64,000 nucleotides of DNA from assembly GCF_001659605.2 (NCBI RefSeq), contig NC_035169.2, positions 7,783,610 to 7,847,609 of the forward strand. Reading direction: 5' to 3'. Both the position numbers and the translations under genes were made by a program. Below are positions 34,235 to 45,459 of this stretch, one piece after another (position 1 is the stretch's first letter; every line of letters begins with the position of its first letter). Source of the DNA: Manihot esculenta. Taxonomy: Eukaryota > Streptophyta > Magnoliopsida > Malpighiales > Euphorbiaceae. Under the pieces are notes generated by a model. It searched no databases. It was not told the origin of the DNA and saw only the letters and a list, made by a program, of their open reading frames with translations.

Positions 34235-35455
34235 AAGTGTATTAACCCTTAATTTTATTAAATTATTTTTTATTAAAAAATCATTATATAATATATTAGA
34301 AAATCCAAATGTAAGAAAATTATTTCTTTCATAGTTTTTATCATTATTAGGTATTATATTGATCCAAATGGACATGTCGTTAAGCTCTTATTTATCTCTT
34401 ATCTTTCTTGCTTTCTTTATCTCTCTCCTTTTCTTTATCTCTTCTCCTTTATGAGAGAGTAAATATAAAAAGAAAGATGATATTAATGGATATAAATATG
34501 ACTAATTATAAAATTGAGGGATGAAATTGTAAATAATTAAAATATTTAAGGATTAAATAATAATTTAATTTTAAAAACTAATGAAAAGATGAATGGAAGG
34601 ACCTAAGTGTGGAATGAGAGCAAATCTAAGGACTTAATAAGCTAATTCTCAAAATAAAAGGGCCAAATAATTATTAGTAAAAAAAAAACTAAGAACTAAA
34701 ATGTAAATTTTTCTTAATTTTTTACTCTTAAACATTTATTTTAATAACTATAAAATTTTATTTGTATCTAAATATTTATACATCTAACTCATCTAACACC
34801 GCCAATATAATTTTATAAATGATACACATTATGATTTTAACATGTATATCAATTTATAAAATTAAAATTATATATGAAATTATTTATATTTAGAGAAATA
34901 AAAATTTAAATTTTTAAGAAAATTTTTTATGAATAATGTTTTGATTATTTAATAGATTTTATAGATTGTTTAGATTAAAAAAAATAAATCTAAAAAAAAG
35001 TGAGTTTCATAGGTAATGAATTAGATTATTTAAATTAAAAAATCTTACACATATATAAAAATCAAATAGTGCTTTTATAATAATAGATTAGACTATTTAG
35101 ATTAAAAGAGAAAAAAATTTTAAATACTTATATTTAATATTCTATATCGGTAAATTTATTTAATTTGTAAAATTTTATTCATAAATTTTTTATATTGTTT
35201 TACTTAAATTTAAATTTAAATTTCAAATTGAAAATTTTATTTGCATGAACAAAAATTTTTTTAAAATGAATGATATTAAAATATTATTAAAAAAATAAAA
35301 TTAGATTATGACTTAAATTTTTATATCTGTCGATTGCTTAAATCTACCATTGCTTGTGATAAAATTTTCTTTTTTTCTAGGAGACATCATGTTTCCTGGA
35401 AAATCCAGAACAACCCATAAACATACATGTTGTTTTTGGACTTGAGTTTGTGATG
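34235..35455. other. AT-rich intergenic DNA, nothing recognised
   Basis: No coding sequence or clear repeat structure was seen. Confidence 0.4.
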
Positions 35456-35590
35456 GTTTTGATTCTTGTTTTATTGATAGGATAACTGCAATCACCGCCT
35501 TGGCTACCTGCTAAGCAAATTGAAAGTAGTGCTCTCGCCAATGCCACAACCTTCTCTTTTTATCTAGGCCACCTTTACCCTGAAACCTAC
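35455..35590 (-). pseudogene. Decayed SDR exon (fourth member of the SDR cluster)
   Basis: On minus, the words CAGGGTAAAGGTGGCCT, GGCATTGGCGAGAGCACTAC, CAATTTGC and AGCCAAGGCGGTGATTGCAG follow the order of the start of exon 2 in the intact SDR genes (GGTAAGGTTGCCTTGATAAC, GGCGAGAGTACTGC, GAGCTAAGGTTGTGATTGCA), including an ATATGTAG acceptor-like start. Insertions, deletions and stops destroy the frame; the similarity fades below 35455. The copia element was inserted just upstream (higher coordinates), in what would have been the intron or promoter. Confidence 0.7.
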
Positions 35591-35599
35591 ATATCAAAT

Positions 35600-35827
35600 T
35601 GTTAAAGCTGTGTTAAAGCTACGTCGTTTTACTGCTTATTGTTATTGTATTGAATATCTAAATTATATCGTATTGTTGGTATGAACTGAGTTTTATATGC
35701 ACGTGTTGTGCATATGGGGCTGTCTGGTATAAAAGGAAGTGATGCTTCCAAAACGCAGGTGTAACGTCATTTTATTGCATTTGAAATAAAGCTCTCGATT
35801 TTTTTCTCTCTCTCCTGCTTCTGCACA
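35600..35827 (+). repeat. Copia 5' LTR
   Basis: TGTTAAAGCTG...TTCTGCACA. Contains a TATA box in GGTATAAAAGG and an AATAAAGC polyadenylation-type signal near the end; begins with the direct repeat GTTAAAGCTGTGTTAAAGCT. Confidence 0.95.
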
Positions 35828-35842
35828 TAGTATCAGAGCTTG
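35828..35842 (+). promoter_or_regulatory. Copia primer-binding site
   Basis: TAGTATCAGAGCTTG directly after the 5' LTR matches the usual plant copia tRNA-Met primer site (TGGTATCAGAGC) with small changes. Confidence 0.8.
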
Positions 35843-35912
35843 AACCCTAACTCACGGCGGCGCGTCGCCGGTTGTATGCTAGAGATCCTTAGTCCTTTGG
35901 AAAGATTTGATC

Positions 35913-38900
35913 ATGGCGAGCAGTAGCAAGGAACAAAAGGCAACTGGAGCTCCAGAAAAATTGCAGATCGTGAATACGGGGATGGGAGACCCTCTGAGTC
36001 TTCAAACATCGGACCATCCAGGTATGAGCCTAGTCTCTGCACCTCTTGTAGGATCTAATTTCAGATCTTGGAGTAGGGCCGTTAGAATAGCCGTAGGAGC
36101 CAAGATGAAATTGGGATTTGTCGAAGGCACTACTTCGATACCTAGTAAAGACACTGAGGGATATGAACAGTGGAAAAGGTGTGATTTCATGGTCATATCT
36201 TGGATTCTCAACTCCATCTCTAAGGAGTTAGTTGATGGGTTTATATATACTGCCTCTGCCAGAGATCTCTGGCAAGAGATCTGCGAGAGATTTGGAGAGT
36301 GCAATGGTCCTATGATCTATGAGTTGCACAGGAAAATATCCCTTATCTCCCAAGAAAATCAGTCTGTGTCAGTCTACTTCACTAAGCTGAAGAGGCTGTG
36401 GGATGAGCTTGGGTCAGTAGAACCTCTTCCAACATGTACTTGTGGAGCCTCTAGGGCCATAGCTGAAATAATGAATAGGAATAGGCTCATGCAATTCCTA
36501 ATGGGTTTAAATGAGGTCTTCGGGTCTGTGAGAGATCAGGTATTGGGGATGGACCCTTTACCAGCTGTAAACAAGGCTTACTCAATGGTTGTAAAATTTG
36601 ATATCAAAGGGAGATTCTGGGGGGCAATGAATGGCAACTCAGAATCTCTTGCCCTATTGAATAAGGCTCAAGCTCAGAGTCTGTCCAGACCAAGAAGGTC
36701 TGAGGTCAAGAAGGGTCACTGCACCTTCTGCAACATGGATGGCCACACTCGGGAAGGGTGTTTTAGACTGATTGGGTATCCTGATTGGTTCAAGGCTAAG
36801 AACAAGATAGGAACCCAATCTTTCAAAGGCAATAGAAGCACCAAAGTTATGGCTGCTGTTGAAGGGAACAAATCAGAAGAGGATAACCCTTTGGAATATC
36901 TAGACCCATCAAGTAAAATACATGAATTGACATCCATGCTGAGCTCTTTAAAACAAGAAGTCTCTCAGCTTGTAAAGGGGAAAAGGACTTTTGCCCCAAG
37001 CACATCTCATGGACCTGAGGCACATTTCATAGACTTTGCAGGTAAGCCTACTCTCTATAACACTTGCAATGCTGAAATGCAAACTAACTCTGATTGGATC
37101 CTAGACACTGGAGCCACAAATCACATGTGTTCAGACAGCAACCTGTTCACCACTTTGCACCCACTACACAAGCACATTTGTGTGTGCTTTCCAGATGGGA
37201 AAACAACTCAGGTTACTCAATCTGGAAAGCTAAATCTCTTTGGCAAATTGATTCTAGATAATGTTCTTTATATTCCACATTTTCAATATAATTTGATTTA
37301 TGTTGGTCAATTAATGAGTAGCCATGGCTACTGTATAGTAATGTGGAAGGATTATTGCCTTATACAAGACCCACTGAATAAGAAGGTGGTGGCCATAAGC
37401 AAGAAACATAGAGGCCTCTTCAGGCTGAACCAAATGAGCTTTTCTCATTCTGATGTAAGAAATTATTTGTGTGAAATCATGAACTCTAATGCTGATCTTC
37501 ATAGCTTTGTAAATAGCACTCCCTTCCAAATGGATTTGAATAAAGAACATTCCATACAACTTGAACAGACACATAAGCATGTAGTGACCATGAATGATAT
37601 GCACGATAGACTAGGACATGCATTAGTAGGTAAACTCAAACATGTTAAAGGCATAAGTATCAGTAATGAGGCTATGAAATATTGTCCTGTATGTCCCCTA
37701 GCTAAATAAGCCAGATAACCTTTTCCCAGAAGTCACACCTTAGCCTCAAAACCTTTTGAATTAATTCACATTGACATATGAGGGCCATATAAGACCAGCT
37801 CTATCACTGGAGCTAAGTTCTTCCTCACCATTATTGATGATTATAGTAGTGCTGTGTGGACTTTTATGATGCACTTAAAAGGTCAGCCTTTTAGTTTGAC
37901 TAAACACTTTATACACATGGTAGAAAATCAGTTTAATACCGCCGTCAAAGTCATTAGAAGCGACAATGGAAAGGAGTTTCTAAGCCATAATTATGGTTCT
38001 CTGCTTATGAGTAAGGAAATTAAGCACCAAAGATCTTGTCCATACACTCCACAACAAAATGGAGTTGTGGAGAGGAAACACAGAAATATACTTGACACAG
38101 CTAGAGCCTTGAAAATGCAATCACAAGTCCCTATTCAATTCTGGTCAGAATATATCTTAACTGCTACTTACCTAATTAATAGAATGCCTATGGAGCATTT
38201 TGATTGGTCCACGCCTTATGAGAGACTCTATGGGACCTCACCTGACTATTCTCACCTGAGAAAGTTTGGTTGCTTGTGTTTTGCTACTTCTGTGGGAACT
38301 CAGAAGGATAAATTTCAAGAAAGAGCCATTAAAGCTGTGATGATAGGTTATGCCAGCACACACAAAGCCTATAAGCTTTATAATATCAGTGATAAAACCC
38401 TTTTTATTAGTAGGGATGTCGTTTTCCATGAAAAAATATTTCCCTTCCAAAACACTAATCTGATTGAGAACTCTGTGGTTCCTATTCCTGTGATTGAGAA
38501 TGATTGTCCAAATGTTGATTTTTGTCCATCTAGTCACACCAGTGATGACTTACAGAAATAACCTTCAGTTAGAAGGACCCAAAGACATAGGCAAGCGCCT
38601 GTCTGGATGCAGGATTATGTAAATTCCCAACAAGCATCTTTCATGACCTTTCATCCCTTACATCAGTCTTATATTTGCAATATCAACAAGATCATTGAAC
38701 CTTGTACTTACACTCAAGCATCTAAGGATGCACATTGGGTTGAAACCATGAAGCAAGAGCTTCAGGCCCTGAAAAATAACAACACCTGGTTGCTCACTAA
38801 TTTACCTAAGGGAAAAAAGGCAATAGGTTGTAAACGGGTCTATAAAGTGAAATTTAAGCCAAATAGGGATGTAGAGAGATATAAGGCTCGGTTGGTGGCC

Positions 38901-40233
38901 AAAGGTTACAACCAAATTGAGGGGTTGGATTACAAAGACAGATTTTCACCTGTGGCCAAGCTTACAACTGTAAGAATTTTCATTGCTCTTGCTACTTCCA
39001 GACAATGGCCAATTTTCCAATTGGATATAAATAATGCTTTTTTTACATGGTTATTTTGATGAAGAGGTGTACATGACACCTCCCCAAGGCTATCACAGAG
39101 CCCGGCCATGGCAAGTTTGCTTACTTAAAAGGTCATTATATGGGCTTAAACAAGCTTCTAGACAGTGGAACATTGAATTTACCAATTTTCTCAGGAGTTT
39201 GGGCTTTGTGCAGTCCCCACATTATCATTGCCTATTTACCCAGCACACTGGTGCTGTAACTTTGATACAGCTTGTGTATGTTGATGATATTATTTTAACT
39301 GGAAACTCCATTGATGCCATTATTGAGTGCAAGCTTGCTTTACATTCAAAATTTACTATTAAAGATTTGGGGCCTATGAAATAATTTTTGGGCCTAGAGG
39401 TTGCTAGATCCTCTCAAGCAACTTTACTTAGTCAAACTAAGTACATTTCAGACATATTGAAAGATGCAGGCATGTTTCATTGTAAACCTGCCTCTTGTCC
39501 TTTGCCTCAAGGCTTGCATTTGTCTCCTGAATCAGGAGAGCTTTTTGATAAACCTGATTTATATAGGAGACTTCTTAGTAGGCTTCTTTATGTTAATCTC
39601 ACAAGGTTTGATATATGCTATGCTGTGCAACACTTGAGCCAATATACGAGCATGCCCCGAAAACCTCATTAGGAGGCTGCTTTACATGTGCTTCGCTATC
39701 TTAAGGGCTCCTTACATCAGGGGCTTTGTTTTCCTGTGAATACTGATCTATCTCTGAATGCCTACTGTGATTCTGATTGGGCAGCTTGTACTTATTCCAG
39801 AAAGTCACTCTCTGGATATTGCATATACTTGGGTCCTTGCCTTGTTTCCTGGAAAACGAAGAAACAACCTACTGTTTCTAAATCCTCAGCTGAAGCTGAG
39901 TATCGTGCAATGGCTAACACTGTGTGTGAACTCCTCTGGATTAGCTATATTTTGCAGGACTTGCAGGTTCACATTCAATTGCCTGTTCTACTGCACTGTG
40001 ATAGCAAAGCTGCCATGCATATTGCTGCCAATCCGGTCTTCCATGAGCGCACAAAGCATATCGAGATAGACTGCCACCTGGTCAGAGATCAACTTCAATG
40101 GGGATTTATATTACCTAATTATCTTACTACTGAAGAGCAGTTGGCCGACATATTCACCAAGACTTTACCAGCCTCTCGCCGTGGCACTTTAACCTGCAAG
40201 TTGAATTTTTTACCCTTATCAGCTTCAACTTGA
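35913..40233 (+). pseudogene. Copia gag-pol polyprotein, disabled
   Basis: Open from ATG 35913 to a stop at 37707-37709: gag (PGMSLVSAPLVGSNFRSWSR), a zinc knuckle of the form C-x2-C-x4-H-x4-C (CTFCNMDGHTREGC), the aspartic protease site DTGATNHMC and a GAG-pre-integrase segment. Integrase follows to 38561 (core D, then D and E in IRSDNGKEF and PQQNGVVERKHR). Reverse transcriptase starts at about 38700, with YVDDIILTG near 39280; RNase H (YCDSDWAACTYSRKSLSG) ends at 40233. Breaks: in-frame stops at 37707-37709, 37779-37781, 38559-38561, 39382-39384 and 39670-39672, and a frame change at the T run 39038-39044. No protein product is expected beyond gag-protease. Confidence 0.92.
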
Positions 40234-40241
40234 GGAGGGAG

Positions 40242-40469
40242 TGTTAAAGCTGTGTTAAAGCTACGTCGTTTTACTGCTTATTGTTATTGTATTGAACATT
40301 TAAACTATGTCGTATTGTTAGTATGAACTGAATTTTATATGCATGTGTTGTGCATATGGTGTTGTTTGGTATAAAAGGAACCGATACTTCCAGAACGCAG
40401 ATGTAACGTCATTTTATTGCATTTGAAATAAAGCTCTCAATTTTTTTCTCTTTCTCCTGCTTCTGCACA
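40242..40469 (+). repeat. Copia 3' LTR
   Basis: Same 228-bp sequence as the 5' LTR with about 17 substitutions, mostly transitions. Confidence 0.95.
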
Positions 40470-40589
40470 CAAATAATCAAACTCACCAATGAGTTGGAAT
40501 CCCAGAAATTGAAGTCTAATCAACAAAGAAAAGAAAAATTAAATAAGGAAGAGCGTCCCAAAGATGAGGATTTGAAATAGGTTTGCTTA

Positions 40590-40960
40590 CATGATCTCTC
40601 TCGACTTAATTATGGGAATGGGAGATTTTACAAGTATTTTCAGGATTTATATCTGATTCTGATGGAAGACAATATCACAGATATGTTAATTAATTATAAT
40701 GTCAACTTAAAAAAAATTACTGATTTCTTGCTGGTTTTAAAGGAATTGATTAATTAATTTATTGCAGAACGCCGGAAATGAAGCGAATATCACATGCTGC
40801 ATATGCATGGAAAATGGAGAAAATCATAAACAAATAGTTAGGAGAGATGATAAGGTGCGTGGTAGCTTCTATTTTGAGTCAAAGGAATTAATTGGGCTAC
40901 GACCTTAATTATTATTTTTTTTTTCTGACTATCAAATTTGTTTATAGAGTTTGTTCTTAT
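40590..40960 (+). repeat. Conserved non-coding module of the SDR cluster, copy a
   Basis: Ordered blocks: TTAATTATGGGAATGG, GATGGAAGACAATATCA, ACTGATTTCTTGCTGG, AATGAAGCGAA, CACATGCTGCATATGCATGG, GGGCTACGACCTTAATTATT. The same blocks recur around 45510-45590, 46505-46770 (inverted), 48670-48730 and partly 43590-43680. No coding frame is conserved across copies, so they mark duplicated spacer DNA. Confidence 0.65.
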
Positions 40961-41097
40961 TTATAAATCAACTGTACAGATCTATTATAATTGGGTATTT
41001 TTTTATCATACAATTTGGACAGTGAATTTATATAAAATAATATAAATTAGATCCATATTTTTCTTTTTCTTCAAAGTAAGGAAGATTTCTGATATGA

Positions 41098-41474
41098 TCA
41101 GTATTCGATTTAAATTAAATAAATTGATTAAATTAAATTAATTTAAAATTTTAGTTCGATTTTTTATTCATTTTGATTCGGTTTAATTTAATTTTTAATT
41201 TAAAAAATTTCAGTTATTTCGATTCGATTCAATTTTTATAGAAAAATTAAAAAAATCGAATCGAACCGATTAGTGATAATAATATATTATTTTTAATAAT
41301 ATAGATAAGGTTAAAATATTTTAATTAAAATTTAAAATATTAAAAATAAAGAGTAAAAAAATAAAAAATTTATTAAAATTGTAATTTTTGATTTATTTGA
41401 TTTGATTCAATTTTAAATCGAATTATTTAGTTTAATTCAATTTTAAATCGAATCGACCGATTCATGATCCTTTG
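41098..41474. mobile_element. MITE of the TTCGGTTCGAT family, copy A
   Basis: Begins AGTATTCGATTTAAATTAAA and ends TTTTAAATCGAATCGACCGA; the ends are imperfect inverted repeats, and the middle carries GATAATAATATATTATTTTTA, shared by copies B-E in this block. About 0.4 kb, non-coding. Confidence 0.6.
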
Positions 41475-41555
41475 AGCCAAGTTTAATTTAGGACTATATC
41501 CATTTATTAGGACATCGATATTTAATTTGGTAATTTTTAATTTTCATCTATATAT

Positions 41556-41652
41556 TTTTTTTTAATTGAAAATTAAGAATTGGAGAGTAAAATATGAGAT
41601 CTCTTAAATTTACTTAAATGTACTTACCACTAGATTAAAGCATGTGAGTACT
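41556..41652 (-). mobile_element. Short tRNA-derived retroposon (SINE-like) with 17-bp target duplication
   Basis: On minus: TTTAATCTAGTGGTAAGTAC (tRNA A-box-like), AGAGATCTCATATTTTACTC (B-box position) and an A tail. Flanking 17-mers AATTTTCATCTATATAT (41539-41555) and AATTTCCATCTATATAT (41653-41669) differ at one base, a clear target duplication of LINE-mobilised type. Total length is only about 97 bp, very short for a SINE. Confidence 0.8.
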
Positions 41653-41974
41653 AATTTCCATCTATATATATGTCACTATATTTTAGATATTTATATATTA
41701 TAATGTATTAATTAAAATATTTATATCAATTAACATAAAAATTATAATAAATAATAAATCTATACTTATGTAAATAAAATAATTATACATTATGATATAG
41801 AATATTCAATACATGGGCTTCAAATGATATAGCATACCTAGAATGACTATCATAGCAATCAATTTTTTTTTATAATAATAAAATAAAAACCATGAGCATT
41901 TTAAAAAAATTGTGTGAAGATTTCTTTTATTTAATTTTTGGCAGTAATCTTTCATCTAGATCTTCAACTCTTCC

Positions 41975-41985
41975 CTATATATGTA
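41975..41985 (+). promoter_or_regulatory. TATA box of SDR gene 1
   Basis: CTATATATGTA about 105 bp upstream of the ATG. Genes 2 and 3 have the matching boxes (minus, about 47885-47894, and 51211-51220) at the same distance within homologous promoter sequence. Confidence 0.6.
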
Positions 41986-42086
41986 TGGCATAGAAACTCT
42001 CCTAGAAGCTGCATAGCTATTGCATTACCCATCTCATTCTCCTTTATCACAGAAGCAAATTAACAACTTACGAGCAAATAAATATC

Positions 42087-42980
42087 ATGGCTGGCTCTTC
42101 ATCCCTGGCTACTAATTTTGCCAAGAGGTAGCTTTTTATATATCTTTTTTTTTCCCCCTGCAAGTGTTTTTAACTTACGATATTTATATGCAGGCTACAA
42201 GGTAAGGTTGCCTTGATAACTGGAGGAGTCAGTGGGATTGGCGAGAGTACTGCAAGACTCTTTGCTCGTCATGGAGCTAAGGTTGTGATTGCAGATGTCC
42301 AATCGGAGTTGGGTCACTCTGTAGCGGAGGAAATCCGATCAGAATCTGGACAACCAGTTTCCTATGTCCAATGTGATGTATCCAAAGACTCCGATGTGGA
42401 AAACGCAGTGAACACAGCCGTTTCAATGCATGGAAAGCTTGATATAATGTTCAACAATGCAGGAATCACAGGAAAATACGATCCCAGCATATTTTCAGTA
42501 GAGCGTGAAGATTTCAGTAAGGTTATTGACATAAATGTGTATGGAGGATTAATAGGAGCCAAACATGCAGCTAGAGTGATGATCCCAGAAAAGAAAGGAT
42601 GCATTTTGTTCACTTCAAGTTTTGCTTCAGTGTGCTATGGTGGAATTCCACATGCATACACAGCTTCAAAGCATGCAGTTGTTGGGATAACTAAGAATCT
42701 GGCAGTGGAATTGGGGAAGCATGGAATAAGAGTTAATTGCATTTCGCCTGGAGGGGTTCCAACGCCTTTATCTGCGAAGGTAATGGGAGGTGTAGACTTG
42801 AAAACTGTGCAAGAAGCTTACATGGCCATCTCAAATCTTAAAGGAGTACCTGTTGATGCTATTGACATAGCTGAAGCTGCTCTATATCTTGGAAGTGAGG
42901 AGTCTAAGTTTGTGAGTGGATTGAATATGATTGTTGATGGAGGTTTCGGCCTCACAAACTCGGGTTTTAGCGCAAATTAA
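42087..42980 (+). CDS. Short-chain dehydrogenase/reductase (SDR110C type), cluster gene 1
   Basis: Two exons, 42087-42127 and 42194-42980, joined after AAGAG/G, give 275 residues starting MAGSSSLATNFAKRLQGKVA. Classical NAD(P)-binding Rossmann motif TGGVSGIG at residues 23-30, NNAG at 101-104, catalytic Ser (FTSSFAS, about 156) and YTASK (Tyr169, Lys173). The closest known families are plant alcohol-type SDRs (secoisolariciresinol/xanthoxin/momilactone A synthase-like), which oxidise secondary alcohols with NAD+ in specialised or hormone metabolism. The substrate cannot be told; in Euphorbiaceae such SDRs also serve diterpenoid pathways, but no terpenoid gene is seen here. About 90% identical to the other two cluster genes by eye. 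Confidence 0.93.
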
Positions 42981-42999
42981 GCATTAATTTTCATTGCGT

Positions 43000-44765
43000 T
43001 AAGTACTGGAAAAATAAACAAGTGAATTATTTGTTTTTTTTTTTTCTAAAAAAAAAAGTTAATAAAAGAATACAAGCACGTTTCTGTTATATTACTAGAG
43101 ATGTTCTTGAATATATATATTGATTTCTTAAATTTTAAATTTTTTATTGATTTCTTGATGGTGAAGATTAAAGAAAAAAAAAATTAATTTGATGTTTGTT
43201 GATAGGAGATATAGTAAGACAAAAGCATGATTAATTCAATTTTTAATTTAGAAAAAAAAATGATATACTAACTAAAATGACATTCTAAACTTTCATAAGT
43301 TAAAATAATTTCTCACCGTTGCAATTTTGTAATATTTAATAAGAGTTAAAAATATTAAATTTCACTTTTCAGTTTAAATTAATATTAAAAGGTTAAAGCC
43401 AAATAAAATTGAGAAAAATATATAACTTATATTTCAAAAATATGAAAAGTGATAATATTATTTAGTCTTTTAATAATAATTCAAATACAAATATTAAAAT
43501 TAAAAAATAATATTTAATATTTTTGACACATTATACAGTTTAAGGTAAATTTAATTGTTTTCCAATATTTTCAAATATATATTTATATTTGATTTTGATG
43601 GAAACATATATGGAGCTTTAAAAAACCTGGTATATTTTTGATTTCTTGCCGGCTTTTAGAGTAATTAATTACTCTCTTCCCTACGTTTTTTAGTTAACAT
43701 ATAAATTAATTATTATAATTTTATTTTATTTTATTTTTAATATAATTTTTAATAATTATTTAATTTTAGTAAAATTCGATACCTGATATGTAAAATAAAG
43801 TGTAATAATTTTATGAAAATGAATTTGTGATGTAGTAGTTAATGGAAGGTGATTTTTCAAAGGTTTTGGATTCTATTCCATCGATAATAAATAATTAATT
43901 TTTTTATTATTTAAATTATAATATTTAAATATTTATTTATTTATTTGTACCATCAAATAATATTTATTATTCAAATATTAATTATAAACTTTTAATTAAT
44001 TATATAAAATATATTTAATATCCTTTTAAAAAAAATAAAATATATTTAATATAAAATTAACGGTATAATACTAAATTTAATAATTATTTATTTAAATATT
44101 TATATTATATAAAAAATTAATTGAAATATATCTAATAAATATATAAATTTATATATAAATAATTTATATAAATGAGAGAGAGTTTTTTTTTAAATTACCT
44201 AATTTTAATTAAATCTGTATAATTTTATTGTAATATCAATACATATTTTATATAAAATTTATTAATGTATTATCATTAATTATTTATTTGTTATCATTTT
44301 ATTATTTATACATCATTATTTATTTTTATTTAAATATATAATTTATATTAAATTATTTTATATTATATAAAAAATACTATACATATAATATAAATATAAA
44401 ATATTACATAAAATAAATATATTAATATAAGTATAATTAATTTAATATATATATATTACACTCAAATTTTATCAATAAAATCATATTAATTTATATTTAA
44501 ATTATATAAATATTTTAATTTATAAAATTAAGTGAATAATATTAAATAAAAAAATAATCATATAAATACATATATAAACATATAAAAGTAATAATAATAA
44601 TAATAATTTATTAAAAAATTTAATAATTTAAAAAAATATCTACTTAAAAAGAATGTCTACTTAAAAAGACATAATGAAAAAGATATATAAATTAATAATA
44701 TAATTATATAATTAAGGAATAAAAATATAAAAATTAATAATATATATAATAAATAGATTAAGTAG
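43000..44765. other. AT-rich spacer after SDR gene 1
   Basis: 43590-43680 carries a fragment of the cluster module (GATTTCTTGCCGGCTTTTAG), as expected for tandem duplicates. The rest is extremely AT-rich with no genes. Confidence 0.45.
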
Positions 44766-44769
44766 CTTA

Positions 44770-45080
44770 AATAGGGGTGTAATCGAATCGAGTCGAGTCT
44801 CTTAACAAACTTGCTCAACGAGTATCTTAACGAGTCTATTCACGAGTCCCTTAATGAACCTATTAACGAGTCTCTTAACGAGTCTGTTTACGAGCCCCTT
44901 AACGAGTCTGTTCGCAAATTTTAACGAGTCGAATACTACTGAACTTAAATTTGACTCGTTTAATAAACGAGTCAAAAAATTAAGTTCGAATTCGACTCAT
45001 TTAGAAATCGAATTGAATCCGATCGAGTTTTTATCAAGTCGAGTTTCGAATAACTTATTAATAGCTTGACGTTCAAAGCT
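44770..45080 (+). repeat. CTTAACGAGTC minisatellite-like repeat
   Basis: About seven imperfect units of CTTAACGAGTCTGTTNACGAG between 44800 and 44930, followed by TCGAGT/ACTCG-rich sequence. The short frame 44854-45069 is produced by this repeat and is not a gene. Confidence 0.75.
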
Positions 45081-45459
45081 CTAATTATTAATAATAATTT
45101 TATTATTTTAATAAAATTTAATTCTCAATTTTATATTAAAATGAATATAATTAAAAAGTTAGTACTCACCTTTATCTTTTATTAAAAGTTATTTTTGGAG
45201 GTTTGTTTTAAATAAAATTCATTTGATGATTTCACTTCATTAAATATGTTTTTTCTTATTTACTTTTGAATAAGTGAAGTATTTGTAAAATATTAAGTAA
45301 ATTCAGTGTATTAATATGTGTCTTAATTGAAGAGTACTATAATATTGTTTTATTTATTTTTGTTAAATTAATATATTTATTGTTCTTCTTAATTTGTGTA
45401 TAAAAATTTTTAATTTTAAATAATTATCATTTATGAGAAAATTTTAAATAAGTAAAAAT

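Larger units (their letters stand above)
35600..40469 (+). mobile_element. Complete Ty1/copia LTR retrotransposon, inactivated
   Basis: 5' LTR 35600-35827 and 3' LTR 40242-40469 (228 bp each) are flanked by perfect target duplications CAAAT (35595-35599 and 40470-40474). A primer-binding site TATCAGAGCT (tRNA-Met type) follows the 5' LTR and a polypurine tract TGAGGAGGGAG (40231-40241) precedes the 3' LTR. Domain order is gag, protease, integrase, reverse transcriptase, RNase H, which defines copia. By eye the LTRs differ at about 17 of 228 positions, so the insertion is not recent. Several stops and one frameshift make it non-autonomous. Confidence 0.95.
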
